Of a DNA stretch of 39,389 nt, positions 20,700 to 29,482 are shown one piece after another. The stretch covers positions 1-39,389 of IMG/VR virus record IMGVR_UViG_3300044618_000956; one strand, written 5' to 3'. Both the position numbers and the translations under genes were made by a program. The stretch comes from a virus. Positions within the stretch are counted from its first letter, which is position 1. Every line of letters starts with the position of its first letter. The notes under the pieces were generated by a model, which was given only the letters and a program-made list of their open reading frames with translations, made no database searches and was not told the DNA's origin.

Positions 20700-21424
20700 T
20701 ACTGCACATCTTCAACAGAAATGACTTTGAACCTAGGATTGCCTTGAGGCTTTGACTCCGAAATGCCCGGCCTTGGAATGTTTTTCTCAGACCAATCCGC
20801 CCACCAGCCTATGAAAGACTGTCCACTAGCATTTTTTGCAGACGGAGAGCCAAGCCGATTAGCCCAAGCATTCAATGCGCCCTCATAAGCCTTGGACCTA
20901 ACTCCGGTCCACTCCATGAGTTTCACAATGCGCTGGTTTTCCTCTCGCGTCTTTCCGGGGTCAACCTGTTGCTCCCGAAGAAACTTAACGTCCTTGTCGG
21001 AAATTGCGCCCTTCAGTTTATCAAGGTCGCCAAAGACGCCCTTTCCGCCAAGTCGCTTGACGGTGCTGAGATTAGTAAGGTCTTGAAGGCCGGATTTTGG
21101 AATTGAGCCCAAAGCGCCAAAATAAGCCCCAGGACCAGTATAGGTTTGATTGAGCAATGGGCTAATTTCTTTGGCCCGATCAATTGTGTCAGAGCCCTGC
21201 AAAGCGCCAGCTTGAGCCTGAGACGTTAGTTCGCTATCACGAACCGCAAGGTCTTTACCGGCTTGGGTATTATAAACTCTGCCGCCAATCTGTTGTTGAA
21301 TAAGGTCCCCACTGGCAACAGGGCGCGGGCCGGGCGTAGCCGGGGCTGTAGGCGCGGCGGTGCCAGCTACGCGAGCGCGGAGCGCCCTGAGTTCCTCCAA
21401 CGACATTTTGCTAAGGTCGGTCAT
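20699..21424 (-). CDS. Unknown virion-associated protein (241 aa)
   Basis: Not recognised as a named family. Residues 1-25 are a charged helix (LSKMSLEELRALRARVAG), followed by a Pro/Ala-rich linker, then a soluble helical domain containing NLSTVKRLGGKGVFGDLDKL and a C-terminal GWWADWSEKNIPRPG segment. It sits between two ejection-type proteins in the same operon, so a role in the virion interior or in DNA ejection is inferred. The N-terminal helix plus linker may anchor it in the particle. Confidence 0.6.
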   Translation of the reverse strand: MTDLSKMSLEELRALRARVAGTAAPTAPATPGPRPVASGDLIQQQIGGRVYNTQAGKDLAVRDSELTSQAQAGALQGSDTIDRAKEISPLLNQTYTGPGAYFGALGSIPKSGLQDLTNLSTVKRLGGKGVFGDLDKLKGAISDKDVKFLREQQVDPGKTREENQRIVKLMEWTGVRSKAYEGALNAWANRLGSPSAKNASGQSFIGWWADWSEKNIPRPGISESKPQGNPRFKVISVEDVQ

Positions 21425-21426
21425 GA

Positions 21427-22422
21427 TTAGCCTCCCGCAGCCAAGATTGCAGCGTCAATCTCTTTAAGCGTAGGAACTCTTACGGGGGCCGGTCCACCGC
21501 CACCCGATCCACCGCCCCCACGCGGAGCAATGTAAGACATCTTGCGCTGGCGGTCGGTATACATTTGCCAAATCTGCTTTTCGCCCTCAGACAGCGGTTC
21601 GCCATTGGCAACCTTTTGGGCCACAAGGCCAATGACGCCTTCGGGCGACTGGATTGGCACAGGTGGCTTAATGGCATTCCTGAACGCCGGATTGTCGCTT
21701 AGGCCCATTTCAGCAGCCATCATCTGCTGCTTTTGCTCATCCGTCGCATCAAGGCCCATAATCGCCTGAACCTTTCGGTCACGATCCTCTTGCGCCTGCA
21801 TGGAAGCTTCCATGTCCGCATACATCTTCGGCGCAATGCTTTCCAGATACGGGTTCCCGCTCATGGTTGCATCCATAAGCATCTGCTGCTGTTCTTCGGG
21901 CGAGCGAGCGCGGCTCTGGAGTTCAGCCGGGACTTGCCGCATGTCGGACATCTGAGGCGCGACTTCAGGGCCTTGCGGCATAGGCATAGGCTGTGCCGGG
22001 GCCATAGGCGGCGGCGCTTGTGGGGCCGACATCTGTTGCGCTTGTTGAGGCATGAACGATTGTCCCGCCTGCTTCAGCCGGTCGATAATCCCGGTCTGTT
22101 CAGGCTGGAAGTTCGGCGGCGCGATGAAACGATCCTGGGGCGTCTCTTGCTTCAGGCCCTTTACGAAGTCCATAGCCTCAGTGCGAGCCTTGGCGCGGCC
22201 CGCAGCAATGGCTTCATCGGCCTTTGCCTCCTTGCGATTCGCAGCATAGCCAGACAACGCCCTAGCCAGCACTTCCGCGAAAGGAATAGGGGCCTGAATG
22301 CCGTTGTATGACTGGACCTGAATGGGCGAGGTCGATTGTTCACGCAAGGCCGCTGCTAGGCGCTTCTGGCGTTCAGCGGCCTCTTGTGTGGCCCTGTAAT
22401 CGGTAAGGCTGACTTGCGGCAT
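21427..22422 (-). CDS. Unknown Gln/Met/Pro-rich virion-associated protein (331 aa)
   Basis: Not recognised. The first 70 residues are helical and charged (ATQEAAERQKRLAAALREQ); then comes a Gln/Met/Pro-rich low-complexity section (about 120-175) and a helical C-terminal half with repeated MYADMEASMQAQEDRDRK-type stretches. The layout suggests an extended internal or tail-interior protein. Its ATG overlaps the stop of the S74-domain gene (TAATG). It is coded next to two other large virion proteins. Confidence 0.6.
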   Translation of the reverse strand: MPQVSLTDYRATQEAAERQKRLAAALREQSTSPIQVQSYNGIQAPIPFAEVLARALSGYAANRKEAKADEAIAAGRAKARTEAMDFVKGLKQETPQDRFIAPPNFQPEQTGIIDRLKQAGQSFMPQQAQQMSAPQAPPPMAPAQPMPMPQGPEVAPQMSDMRQVPAELQSRARSPEEQQQMLMDATMSGNPYLESIAPKMYADMEASMQAQEDRDRKVQAIMGLDATDEQKQQMMAAEMGLSDNPAFRNAIKPPVPIQSPEGVIGLVAQKVANGEPLSEGEKQIWQMYTDRQRKMSYIAPRGGGGSGGGGPAPVRVPTLKEIDAAILAAGG

Positions 22423-24386
22423 TACAGAGCCCCGTAGTTGACCATATAGAAGCCGTCGTCGCGCATAGTGACGGCTTCAGGTTTCACGTGCAACACTTCT
22501 TGCGCCATCACGCCGCGTTCGCGATGACCGTCAATGTCATACTCATAGACACCAACGCCGTTGGCATGTGTGCCCACGCGCTCAATGTTGGACTTCAGGC
22601 GCATATCGCTGGTGAAGCTAAACATGCCCATGCCAGCCCCGGCAACGCTACCAAGCGCCGCCATATTGGCATTACGAGCCGCCATCTGTTGACCGTAAAC
22701 GTCCATGCCATACTTGGCCTGATCGCCCGCCGCCTGATAGACCGGAGCCGCATTGACGTTCGCACCCGTGTAGCCCTGGAATTGCGGGTTCTGGATTTGC
22801 GATGCACCCATGAGCGCCGTGATCTCGTTAAGAGGCTGTGACCGGAGTTGCAGAGCGCGAGCAAGGGCCTGATCGGAAGCCATATTGCCGAATTGAGCGC
22901 CCTGCATGTTCTGGTTGTATTGTTGCGCCGCCGCTGAGTTATACAGCCCGGCAATATTTGCAGCTTGCCCATAGTTCTGCTGCATCGCAGCATTGTTCAT
23001 GCCTTGGGCGCTCATGGCGTTAGCAAGGTTTGCGTTTACAGCATCGTTCTGCATTTGCTGTGCCGTTGCGCCCTGTCCAAAGTTTTGACCAATCGCAGCG
23101 TTCTGCATTTGCTGTGCAGTTGCGCCTTGGCCAAAGTTTTGGCCGATGGCCTGATTTGTAAGTTGCTGAGAAGTGACACCGCGACCGAAGTTTTGATTGA
23201 TGGCGTCGTTTTGCGAGTTCTGCGCCATAAGCGCATTGCGCATATTCTGGTCAATTGCTTGATTGCGAAGTTTTTGCGCCTCAAGACCTTGGTTGAAGTT
23301 CTGAAACACAGCCGCATTCTTGAGTTGCTGTGACGACAGCCCTTGACCGAAGTTCTGGCCGATGGCCTGATTGCTGACTTGAAGCGCCGCAAGTCCTTGG
23401 CCGAAGTCCTGGCCGAGCCCTTGGTTATAGAGCCCCGCCGCTGTAGCCGCCTGTCCAAAGCCCTGCTGGTTAGCCGACATGTCAAGACCAATGCCCTGCA
23501 TGGCGGCTTGGGTGAACATGTCGTTTTCTTGCTGGCCCTGCTGCTCCATAGCCCGGTTGTAGGCTTCGGTGCCGGGGCGGAAGCCCTGATTGACCAGTTG
23601 GGTCCGCAGGCCCTCGCGCTGGCGCTGCATCTGAGGCGCGAGCCGTTGCAGGATAGCCTGCTGACCTGTCATCCCCGCATTGACCGGCATATTGGCGACG
23701 CCGGACAGGTTCAGGTTGCGTTGCGCCGAACCATACTTCGCGTCCCGCATACCGGAAGCCAAGCCAAACTCATTGGCGTTGATGGCGTTTGCAAGGCCAA
23801 AATCGCCCGCGCCAAGGCTACGGGCCTGTTCAAAGTCGCCGTAGTTGATGCCCCTGGATTGACCGTAATCGTTCGGATTGACGCTACCCGCCTGTCCGTA
23901 GGCATTAGGATTGACCGCCCCGGCCTGTCCGTAATCGCCCGCATTGACGCCACGGTTTTGTCCGAATTGGTTTGCATCAACGCCTTGCGCCATGCCGTAT
24001 TGGCCCATCGTCGGGCCATAATTCAGGGCAGGGCCTTGATTGAACGAGGTCTGAATTCCGGGGCCTTGGTAGTCGAAAGGCGTTCCGAGAATCTTTTGCG
24101 CGTTGGCAACGCCCTGGCTTCCGAGGTCGGCAAACTCGCGCTGCACCCGCTGCTGTGCATTCAACGCGGCTTGCGCGTCAGGCGTGAGCGTCTGCGTAAT
24201 CGTGGGCTTCGGCATATTGGGATCGCTCATATCCCAACTGACGGTTTGGTTCCCATACGGGCTGATGATGTTAGGATTGCTGATGCCAGCCGTCTGCAAG
24301 CCCGCGTTAAGGTTGGCTTGCCCCTGTGCTGTAGCCGCCGCCGCGTAATCAGGCGCGGGGGGCGGTGCTGGCGTTTTCTTTCCCAT
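22422..24386 (-). CDS. Repeat-rich virion protein with C-terminal S74 autoprocessing domain
   Basis: A 654-residue protein. Two repeat blocks stand out: seven 11-residue units (about 135-211, e.g. AVNPNAYGQAG) and about ten 18-residue units (about 321-500, e.g. NQAIGQNFGQGLSSQQLK). At the C-terminus, SDMRLKSNIERV (593-604) and GVMAQEVL (625-632) are the intramolecular chaperone peptidase_S74 motifs: the Ser593-Asp594 pair normally cuts off the chaperone after it has trimerised the fibre. The domain is short (about 65 residues). The ATG has an AGGGGACAGAT ribosome site. It may be a fibre, needle or ejection-conduit component. Confidence 0.75.
   Translation of the reverse strand: MGKKTPAPPPAPDYAAAATAQGQANLNAGLQTAGISNPNIISPYGNQTVSWDMSDPNMPKPTITQTLTPDAQAALNAQQRVQREFADLGSQGVANAQKILGTPFDYQGPGIQTSFNQGPALNYGPTMGQYGMAQGVDANQFGQNRGVNAGDYGQAGAVNPNAYGQAGSVNPNDYGQSRGINYGDFEQARSLGAGDFGLANAINANEFGLASGMRDAKYGSAQRNLNLSGVANMPVNAGMTGQQAILQRLAPQMQRQREGLRTQLVNQGFRPGTEAYNRAMEQQGQQENDMFTQAAMQGIGLDMSANQQGFGQAATAAGLYNQGLGQDFGQGLAALQVSNQAIGQNFGQGLSSQQLKNAAVFQNFNQGLEAQKLRNQAIDQNMRNALMAQNSQNDAINQNFGRGVTSQQLTNQAIGQNFGQGATAQQMQNAAIGQNFGQGATAQQMQNDAVNANLANAMSAQGMNNAAMQQNYGQAANIAGLYNSAAAQQYNQNMQGAQFGNMASDQALARALQLRSQPLNEITALMGASQIQNPQFQGYTGANVNAAPVYQAAGDQAKYGMDVYGQQMAARNANMAALGSVAGAGMGMFSFTSDMRLKSNIERVGTHANGVGVYEYDIDGHRERGVMAQEVLHVKPEAVTMRDDGFYMVNYGAL
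22887..23426 (-). repeat. Ten tandem 54-bp units (18-residue repeats) in the S74-domain protein
   Basis: Each unit follows N-x-A-x-x-Q-N-x-x-x-x-x-x-x-Q-x-x-x, with some neighbours over 80% alike by eye. The copies around 23030-23145 are the most alike. The repeats are in frame in one gene, so they build a regular Asn/Gln-rich fibre or beta-solenoid. They offer substrate for slippage and length variation. Confidence 0.75.
23754..23984 (-). repeat. Seven tandem 33-bp units (11-residue repeats) in the same protein
   Basis: Seven units of 11 residues from about residue 135 to 211, with the pattern (G/A/S)-(V/I/L)-N-x-x-(D/A/E)-(Y/F)-(G/E)-(Q/L)-x-x. They are more diverged than the 54-bp units but keep the aromatic residue at the same place in each unit. 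Confidence 0.65.
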
Positions 24387-24792
24387 ATCTGTCCCCTAGG
24401 AACCTACAATCTGACTTCTTCATCGTGAGCAATAGAATGTCGCCATTCGGTTGCGCGTCTTTGATTCGGCATTCTTCGGCAAACCCCATGCGAGTTACCA
24501 TCCGAATGCTTTTGTCATTGTCCGACCAAACCGGCACAATGATCTTGTCTACATTACACACATTGAACGCATAATCGTAGATGGCAAACAGATAGAGGCG
24601 GTTTAATCGTCCGTCGATTGCAATGTGGCAAACCAAAGATTTGCCGTTCCAATCCGTGTAAACAACGCCCGCTACAATCCTGCCATCCCTGACCAGTCCA
24701 ATCGCATTTGACCTTGACGGGTTGTAGCCCGAGCCCAAATGTTCACTTACCCAATACCCGATTTCGGGTCCGCTCGCTATATGCCAGCCCAT
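24349..24792 (-). CDS. GNAT-type acetyltransferase-like protein
   Basis: A 147-residue protein starting at the ATG 24790-24792, inside the end of the previous gene. NAIGLVRDGRIVAGVVYTDW (29-48) gives the first beta-hairpin; an LFAIYDYAFNV helix, KIIVPVWSDN and then SIRMVTRMGFAEECRIKD (91-108) match the N-acetyltransferase core and the GF-E motif near its end. A weak acetyl-CoA site can be guessed only. Such proteins occur among tail genes of many podoviruses, with unknown targets; a virion-protein or host-surface acetylation role is a guess. Its 3' end overlaps the next gene by 38 bases. Confidence 0.65.
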   Translation of the reverse strand: MGWHIASGPEIGYWVSEHLGSGYNPSRSNAIGLVRDGRIVAGVVYTDWNGKSLVCHIAIDGRLNRLYLFAIYDYAFNVCNVDKIIVPVWSDNDKSIRMVTRMGFAEECRIKDAQPNGDILLLTMKKSDCRFLGDRYGKENASTAPRA

Positions 24793-26348
24793 CCGGTTTG
24801 ATACACCACATCTGTTGAAGCCCATTCAATCTGGACGCCCTGGCTTGACGACTTGAATTGCAGTCCACCGCAATAGCCAATGCCGGTGACGCCCTGCCAT
24901 TGGTTCGTCATCACCAAGCCAGCGCCCCAATAGCCAACGTCCCACAACGACACGTCCCATGTAGCGGCATTCGCTACAGAGAACGACAGCGGGGCCGGAT
25001 TGGCCGTAACGTCAAAGTCAGTGTTCATGCCCACGAAGATCGAAGGCGACCCGTTGGTGAACAAACTGTAACGTGCCCGCGTGAAATACTTTTTGACGCC
25101 CCGGCTACCGAAATAGTTGAACGCCTGGATAACGCTTGTCTCAATGTCAGCTCCGTTGTCGGCATAGGTCTCATCCCACGCCAAGCCAACAATCCCGTTG
25201 CCGCCAAAGTATGCGTCGTCCTCGTAAATCTCCCAGCAGTTCGCAGCCCAGCCCTGAAACTGGCACCATGACTTTGTGATGGTGTTCATCACATATTGCT
25301 CTTGAGAGCCAAGTGAGACAGGCACGTTGATCCAAACGGCATTGTGCTTGGCGGTGTATGTGATCTGCCAGCCGATAGACGTATGGTCCCCGCCATAAGC
25401 GGTCGTAGCCGCCGTAATCGCGCCCTGTATCTTGTCTGACAGCGCCACACGCGGATCAAGGCGACTGCTTTGCAGGGACGACGCCATTGGGACCAAGCCG
25501 TCATAGGTGAGGACCAGCAAGTCACCGCCCCACTTCAGCATACAGCGTTGACCGATGGGCGAACCCAGCTTCCACACGCCGATCAGAGCAAACGTGTTAG
25601 CGTTGGATGGGTCTGTGCCGCTCCACAAGATAACCTCGCCCTCGCTCGTAATGAACGCAAGGTTGTCATCCACGCCGTAGCCCGCGTCGATAGTCCAGGT
25701 GTCGAGGTCCACCAGATGCCCGCCGTGTCGGGCAATCGCGGTCATTTCCAGCTTCTGCGCCGTGCCATAGATGGAGTCCGTCGGCAGATACCAAGCGTTC
25801 AGCGTGTTCTTTTCGATGAACCACAGCCGGTTCTTGAACAGCACCACGTTGATAAGATCGCTTGTCGTCACTCCGAAAATCTGAGTTCCACCGCTGCCCG
25901 TCGAAATGCTTGTCCAAGTCGTCCCGTCATACAGGCCGGGCTCGTTAGCGCCGTTGACCGCGACAAGGTAACTACCCGCGCTCGTCGTGATGTTAACGTG
26001 TTCCCATACGCCGCCCGACAGCCCCGTCACCAGCGGAGCGCCGACAGGGCCGCTTGACGTTACATCGTAAAGCTTGCCGGTGTCCGTCACCGCAAACAGT
26101 TCCGTAACCGGCCCCGCCGCATAAGTCATGAGCGACTGCACCTGACCATCAAGGCCGGTCGCGTGTTCGGTGTATCCGCCACGCAAAACCGCGCTGGAGA
26201 CGGTCGGGAACATGTTGACCATCGTCACCGCGTCCATCGCATCCATATTTGCCAGCGAGTCACGGGCGTTCCAGCCCCCGACAGGTGCGGGCAGGGATTC
26301 GACTTGCGCCGAAGCCCTCTGAACCAATGTGCGAGGCGAGAAGCCCAT
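24777..26348 (-). CDS. Tail stabilisation / tail tube B-like protein
   Basis: A 523-residue protein that opens with LPAPVGGWNARDSLANMDAMDAVTMVNMFP (about 19-48), the PxGGWNxRD start common to phage tail-stabilisation proteins of the P22 gp10/T7 gp12 type. The rest is a beta-propeller-like succession of W/Y/G-rich strands (GKLYDV, LVAVNGANEPGLYDG, FKNRLWFIEKNTLNAWYLP). It would form the tail tube or knob below the adaptor ring. The order adaptor then this protein fits. The ATG is at 26346-26348 behind the adaptor stop. Confidence 0.78.
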   Translation of the reverse strand: MGFSPRTLVQRASAQVESLPAPVGGWNARDSLANMDAMDAVTMVNMFPTVSSAVLRGGYTEHATGLDGQVQSLMTYAAGPVTELFAVTDTGKLYDVTSSGPVGAPLVTGLSGGVWEHVNITTSAGSYLVAVNGANEPGLYDGTTWTSISTGSGGTQIFGVTTSDLINVVLFKNRLWFIEKNTLNAWYLPTDSIYGTAQKLEMTAIARHGGHLVDLDTWTIDAGYGVDDNLAFITSEGEVILWSGTDPSNANTFALIGVWKLGSPIGQRCMLKWGGDLLVLTYDGLVPMASSLQSSRLDPRVALSDKIQGAITAATTAYGGDHTSIGWQITYTAKHNAVWINVPVSLGSQEQYVMNTITKSWCQFQGWAANCWEIYEDDAYFGGNGIVGLAWDETYADNGADIETSVIQAFNYFGSRGVKKYFTRARYSLFTNGSPSIFVGMNTDFDVTANPAPLSFSVANAATWDVSLWDVGYWGAGLVMTNQWQGVTGIGYCGGLQFKSSSQGVQIEWASTDVVYQTGWAGI

Positions 26349-27253
26349 TACCGCCCGTATCCACTGTCAGGAATGTTGTCGTAGCCGATCAGGATGTTTC
26401 CAGGGCGCGGCGCAAAGGAGAGGTTCGCGGACGAAGTGTCCTGTGCAATCGCCGTATCCAGTTCGGTGTAATAGTCCCGATACAGGGCCGTGGTGTCGAA
26501 GCCCTTGGCTTGAAAATACTTCAGCTTCGTGTTCAGCACCATAACCCGGTCGGGATAGATGCAAGTATCCGTGTCGAGCGTAAAACTGGTCTTCGGAACG
26601 CCAGCGGCGCTGCGAGCCCAACTATTGCTGCGATACTCAAAGCTAAGGTTTTCAGCCGTCGAAAGCCCCGGCCAAATCTGGAAATAGTCGCCATACAGAC
26701 GCCACCGAATGCGCGGGCCTGTGCTGATATAGCCACTCAGCAGCCATTCCCACTGTTGGGCGTTCTCCGGGCCGAGCATTTCCCAATGCTTGCTCTTGTC
26801 CCACTGTGTGCGAGGAACAATGGCGTCGTAGTCAGCCGGGAAGTCGTATTTGACCTTTTGGAAATAGATGGTGCCGCCGGTCGCCGCGTCTTGCGGGAAA
26901 GCCGACAGCGTGACCTGTGTGAGCGAATCTACGCTTTCGATGAACGTGCCGTTTGGCAGGCCCAAGCCCACGGCCATATAGGTCGTGTCGAGCCCAGCGG
27001 TGGACGGAATGCCCGTAACCGTCCTTGCCGCCGTTGTGTAGGTGCCCGTAGTGGTCGTGAATTCCGTGAAGAAGGAATGCGCGGCGGTAAGCCTTCGCCA
27101 GTCAGCCTTTCGGAGCAGTTCGTATCCCGATGCGTTCATCAACGCGAGAAGCTGAACTACGTCCTGATTAGCGTTACCGGCAACCGACGCAGGCGTCGAA
27201 ATGCCTAGTTCATTTGTGACCTGAGTCACCAACTGGAGCATTGTCGATGGCAT
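26348..27253 (-). CDS. Head-tail adaptor / tail tube A-like protein
   Basis: A 301-residue protein. The N-terminal helical part (LQLVTQVTNELGIS; DVVQLLALMNASGYELLRKADWRRL, about 30-54) is the signature of gp4/tail-tubular-A-type ring proteins that sit under the portal. A beta-rich C-terminal half follows, with YPDRVMVLNTKLKYF and a YYTELDTAIAQ helix. Position between a capsid-module protein and the tail-tube protein agrees. It overlaps the preceding gene by 44 bases; an internal ATG at 27241 is an alternative start. Confidence 0.75.
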   Translation of the reverse strand: MPSTMLQLVTQVTNELGISTPASVAGNANQDVVQLLALMNASGYELLRKADWRRLTAAHSFFTEFTTTTGTYTTAARTVTGIPSTAGLDTTYMAVGLGLPNGTFIESVDSLTQVTLSAFPQDAATGGTIYFQKVKYDFPADYDAIVPRTQWDKSKHWEMLGPENAQQWEWLLSGYISTGPRIRWRLYGDYFQIWPGLSTAENLSFEYRSNSWARSAAGVPKTSFTLDTDTCIYPDRVMVLNTKLKYFQAKGFDTTALYRDYYTELDTAIAQDTSSANLSFAPRPGNILIGYDNIPDSGYGR

Positions 27254-27791
27254 TTACCGTATCTTCCTTCCTGGGGCGTCCAGGGCCTCGCCGCTCGCTC
27301 AAGATGGCCTGCATCTGCTTCTTGAGTTCGTCAATTTCGGCCTGTTGGGCGCTGATCTTGCTTTCTGCTTCCGCGTTGTTCTTGCCGGTGAGATAGGCGC
27401 GGGCACGTTCCCGAAGTCCCGCAGCCCCCATTCCGATCCGCTGAAGCTGCGCGTCCGTCGAAGTGGCAACCTGTTCGACCGTCTGGAACTTCAGGATTTG
27501 CAACTCAGCCTGTTGCACTTCGCTAAGGTCATCTGGTCGCTCTTGACGCCACCGCGACAGCGGGACGCCAATCAGCATTGCAACTTCGTCGGAACCCCTC
27601 ATCTGGAAAGCGAGCCATTGGCGCGGGAACCGCATCTTGTGATCGTCGTTGGCAAACGTCTCAATGACGTTCGTTTTGTCTCCAGGGGTCATAATCCTGA
27701 CGAAAGGCCGTCCCTTGTAGGGGTCGTTTTCGTATTCATAAAACTCAACGAAAAGATGGGTGTCCGAGTTGTGGACATCGCTATCCAGCAT
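27210..27791 (-). CDS. Conserved phage protein with HhH-like segment and AT-hook-like tail (193 aa)
   Basis: An uncharacterised family next to capsid genes. Residues 31-62 (VRIMTPGDKTNVIE, then RFPRQWLAF) are the conserved core of this phage family. Residues about 105-134 (VEQVATSTDAQLQRIGMGAAGLRERARAYL in outline) resemble a helix-hairpin-helix. A coiled coil (about 141-165) and a GRPRK AT-hook-like motif (171-175) follow, so the C-terminus could touch DNA. Function unknown; perhaps a head-completion or DNA-contacting virion protein. Confidence 0.65.
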   Translation of the reverse strand: MLDSDVHNSDTHLFVEFYEYENDPYKGRPFVRIMTPGDKTNVIETFANDDHKMRFPRQWLAFQMRGSDEVAMLIGVPLSRWRQERPDDLSEVQQAELQILKFQTVEQVATSTDAQLQRIGMGAAGLRERARAYLTGKNNAEAESKISAQQAEIDELKKQMQAILSERRGPGRPRKEDTVNAIDNAPVGDSGHK

Positions 27792-27794
27792 GAA

Positions 27795-28151
27795 TTACGC
27801 TCCGAGATGTGAAAGCCAGACGGTCGGGGAGAAGCCGAAGAAGATGCGCTCCTTGCCCGTTGCAATAGCAACAGACGCGCTGCCGTCGATGGTCGTGCCC
27901 GCGATGGGATAGACCGTCAGCGAGTTTGCGCCGCTGTTGAACACGACAACCATAGCGCCCATTTCGGCGGGCGGAAGCTTGACGCCGGTAGATGCGGCGG
28001 TGGTCGTTACGTTGTTGAGAACCGCGCTCAGTTGCAGAGCATCGGCGGTGGTGGAGCCGGTAGCGGTCAGACTGTTGGCCGCATCGCCGCAAATGACTTC
28101 GGTAGAAAGCGGAGCATTACCAGCCGCCAGAACACGCGAGGGAATCGCCAT
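27795..28151 (-). CDS. Small beta-rich structural protein (118 aa)
   Basis: Not recognised as a named family. The chain is a run of Thr/Ala/Ser-rich strands (GDAANSLTATGSTTADALQL; VVVFNSGANSLTVYP), followed by GTTIDGSASVAIATGKERIFF. This VYP.GttIdg.as...atg....f.. order is a common signature of small phage head or head-fibre proteins. The ribosome site AAAGGGCTTAACA is clear. Position between a head-type protein and the DUF115 gene supports a capsid decoration role. Confidence 0.65.
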   Translation of the reverse strand: MAIPSRVLAAGNAPLSTEVICGDAANSLTATGSTTADALQLSAVLNNVTTTAASTGVKLPPAEMGAMVVVFNSGANSLTVYPIAGTTIDGSASVAIATGKERIFFGFSPTVWLSHLGA

Positions 28152-28153
28152 TG

Positions 28154-29479
28154 TTAAGCCCTTTCTTTGGCTTGGACGTAGAAGGTAGCATACGGAAAGG
28201 GGGTGTCCCCGTCATGGTTCCTATATAGCACATCGTATCCTGCAAATTGTTCTTCCCACCATTCGACGGGGAAAACCGATAGATGCAGGGGATGCCCTAT
28301 CAAGGAGCCCATATTGTCATGAAACATGGCAATCTTAAAGAAGCACTTGTCAACACAATCCATAATGTTTCGGATCGTGTCCGCAACCTTTTCAGGTTCA
28401 ATATGCTCCATGACATCTGTGCAATAGCCAATGTCGGCACTTACCTTCATTGACATAGGCTCGGTCAGGTCTGCGTAGACAAACGGAAACTGTCCCCGCA
28501 GATCAAGGCAGTTATCTGCGAAGTCCACGAATATGACATCGCAGTTGGTAAGTTTGTTGACCGCCAAGCCACCGCGCCCGGTGCCACAGCCGAAGTCCGC
28601 AATGATGTCCAAGAAGTGCGGCTTAGTGACTTCGGCAAATTCAGCGGCAAAGTTCTCGCCTGGGGACATGATGCGGTAGGAGTCAAACTCCCACATCTTG
28701 CGGTATTTTTCTTCCTCAGTCATAGGCTGCGCGGCCAGACGCATCTGGTTCATCACTTCCATGATGAGCCCGTCCGAATCGACCGTAATGACGCAGCCAA
28801 GGTCGATCAGGTTGTTGCAGACATCTGGGAACAGTTCGGCTTGCCGCGCCATAGTCAGGCTGGACGTAAACACCTTGCCGCCAAGCGTCACCTTGCACAG
28901 CGGTTCCGTCGCATTGATTGGCTGTTCGTAGGCGTGTCCAAGGCTTGCGCGGTGCGATGAGTCATAGCCGAACAGATGCAGCTTCCTGAAGCCCATCGTG
29001 TAAGCGAGGCACATGGACGACAGCCCTACGGTCGTGCCACCGCCGATAAGGGCATAATCATCGTCGTGGGCGGGCAAATGCTCCTCAATGCCGTCAATGG
29101 CCGGATGCCATATAAACGCGCTCCCCAGCACGTTAAAAATGGCCGGGTCGCACTGTGAGGCGATGAGATACTTATGCGCGTTGCCGATCAGCACGATATT
29201 GCCGGGCCGCGCATCAAGAATGACCTGATAGTCAGGGATGATGCCGTTCTTGCTCAAGAACGCAGCCGCGCCGTTCAGGGCAAAAATCGTCTGCCCTAAA
29301 GCCTTGCGCTTCCTGATTGTGGGTAAATGTTCCTGGAGCGATGGACCGCCGCCAACAATGACCGCGTGTCCGTCATGCGCTTCGAGCATCTTGATCCAGG
29401 ACCGATGCTTGCGCGAGTTCTCGCTAATGTTAGCGAAAAGAATGTCGTCGTTCGTATTGCAGAGAATTTCGATTTCCAT
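28154..29479 (-). CDS. DUF115 / class I methyltransferase fusion protein
   Basis: A 441-residue fusion. Residues about 35-240 are a DUF115 (Maf/MptE-like) domain: VIVGGGPSL (40-48), YALIGGGTTVGL (142-153) and a LFGYDSSH segment (169-176). DUF115 is known in motility-associated Maf proteins (flagellin glycosylation) and in archaeal pterin pyrophosphokinase relatives. Residues about 255-441 are a SAM methyltransferase: DFGCGTGRGG (295-304) and VDFAD (318-322), with DVMEHI later. No clear Shine-Dalgarno precedes the ATG. Such a two-enzyme protein among capsid genes is unusual; it could modify a virion glycan, or a host surface one. Confidence 0.75.
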   Translation of the reverse strand: MEIEILCNTNDDILFANISENSRKHRSWIKMLEAHDGHAVIVGGGPSLQEHLPTIRKRKALGQTIFALNGAAAFLSKNGIIPDYQVILDARPGNIVLIGNAHKYLIASQCDPAIFNVLGSAFIWHPAIDGIEEHLPAHDDDYALIGGGTTVGLSSMCLAYTMGFRKLHLFGYDSSHRASLGHAYEQPINATEPLCKVTLGGKVFTSSLTMARQAELFPDVCNNLIDLGCVITVDSDGLIMEVMNQMRLAAQPMTEEEKYRKMWEFDSYRIMSPGENFAAEFAEVTKPHFLDIIADFGCGTGRGGLAVNKLTNCDVIFVDFADNCLDLRGQFPFVYADLTEPMSMKVSADIGYCTDVMEHIEPEKVADTIRNIMDCVDKCFFKIAMFHDNMGSLIGHPLHLSVFPVEWWEEQFAGYDVLYRNHDGDTPFPYATFYVQAKERA

Positions 29480-29482
29480 ATG

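Noticed and set aside
22887-23426. 54-bp repeats considered as a CRISPR array
   Set aside because: Units abut without spacers, are in frame inside a large gene and diverge gradually, as protein repeats do.
23343-24428. Long plus-strand open frame opposite the repeat protein (361 codons)
   Set aside because: Antisense image of the 11- and 18-residue repeats; no start signal and no coherent domain.
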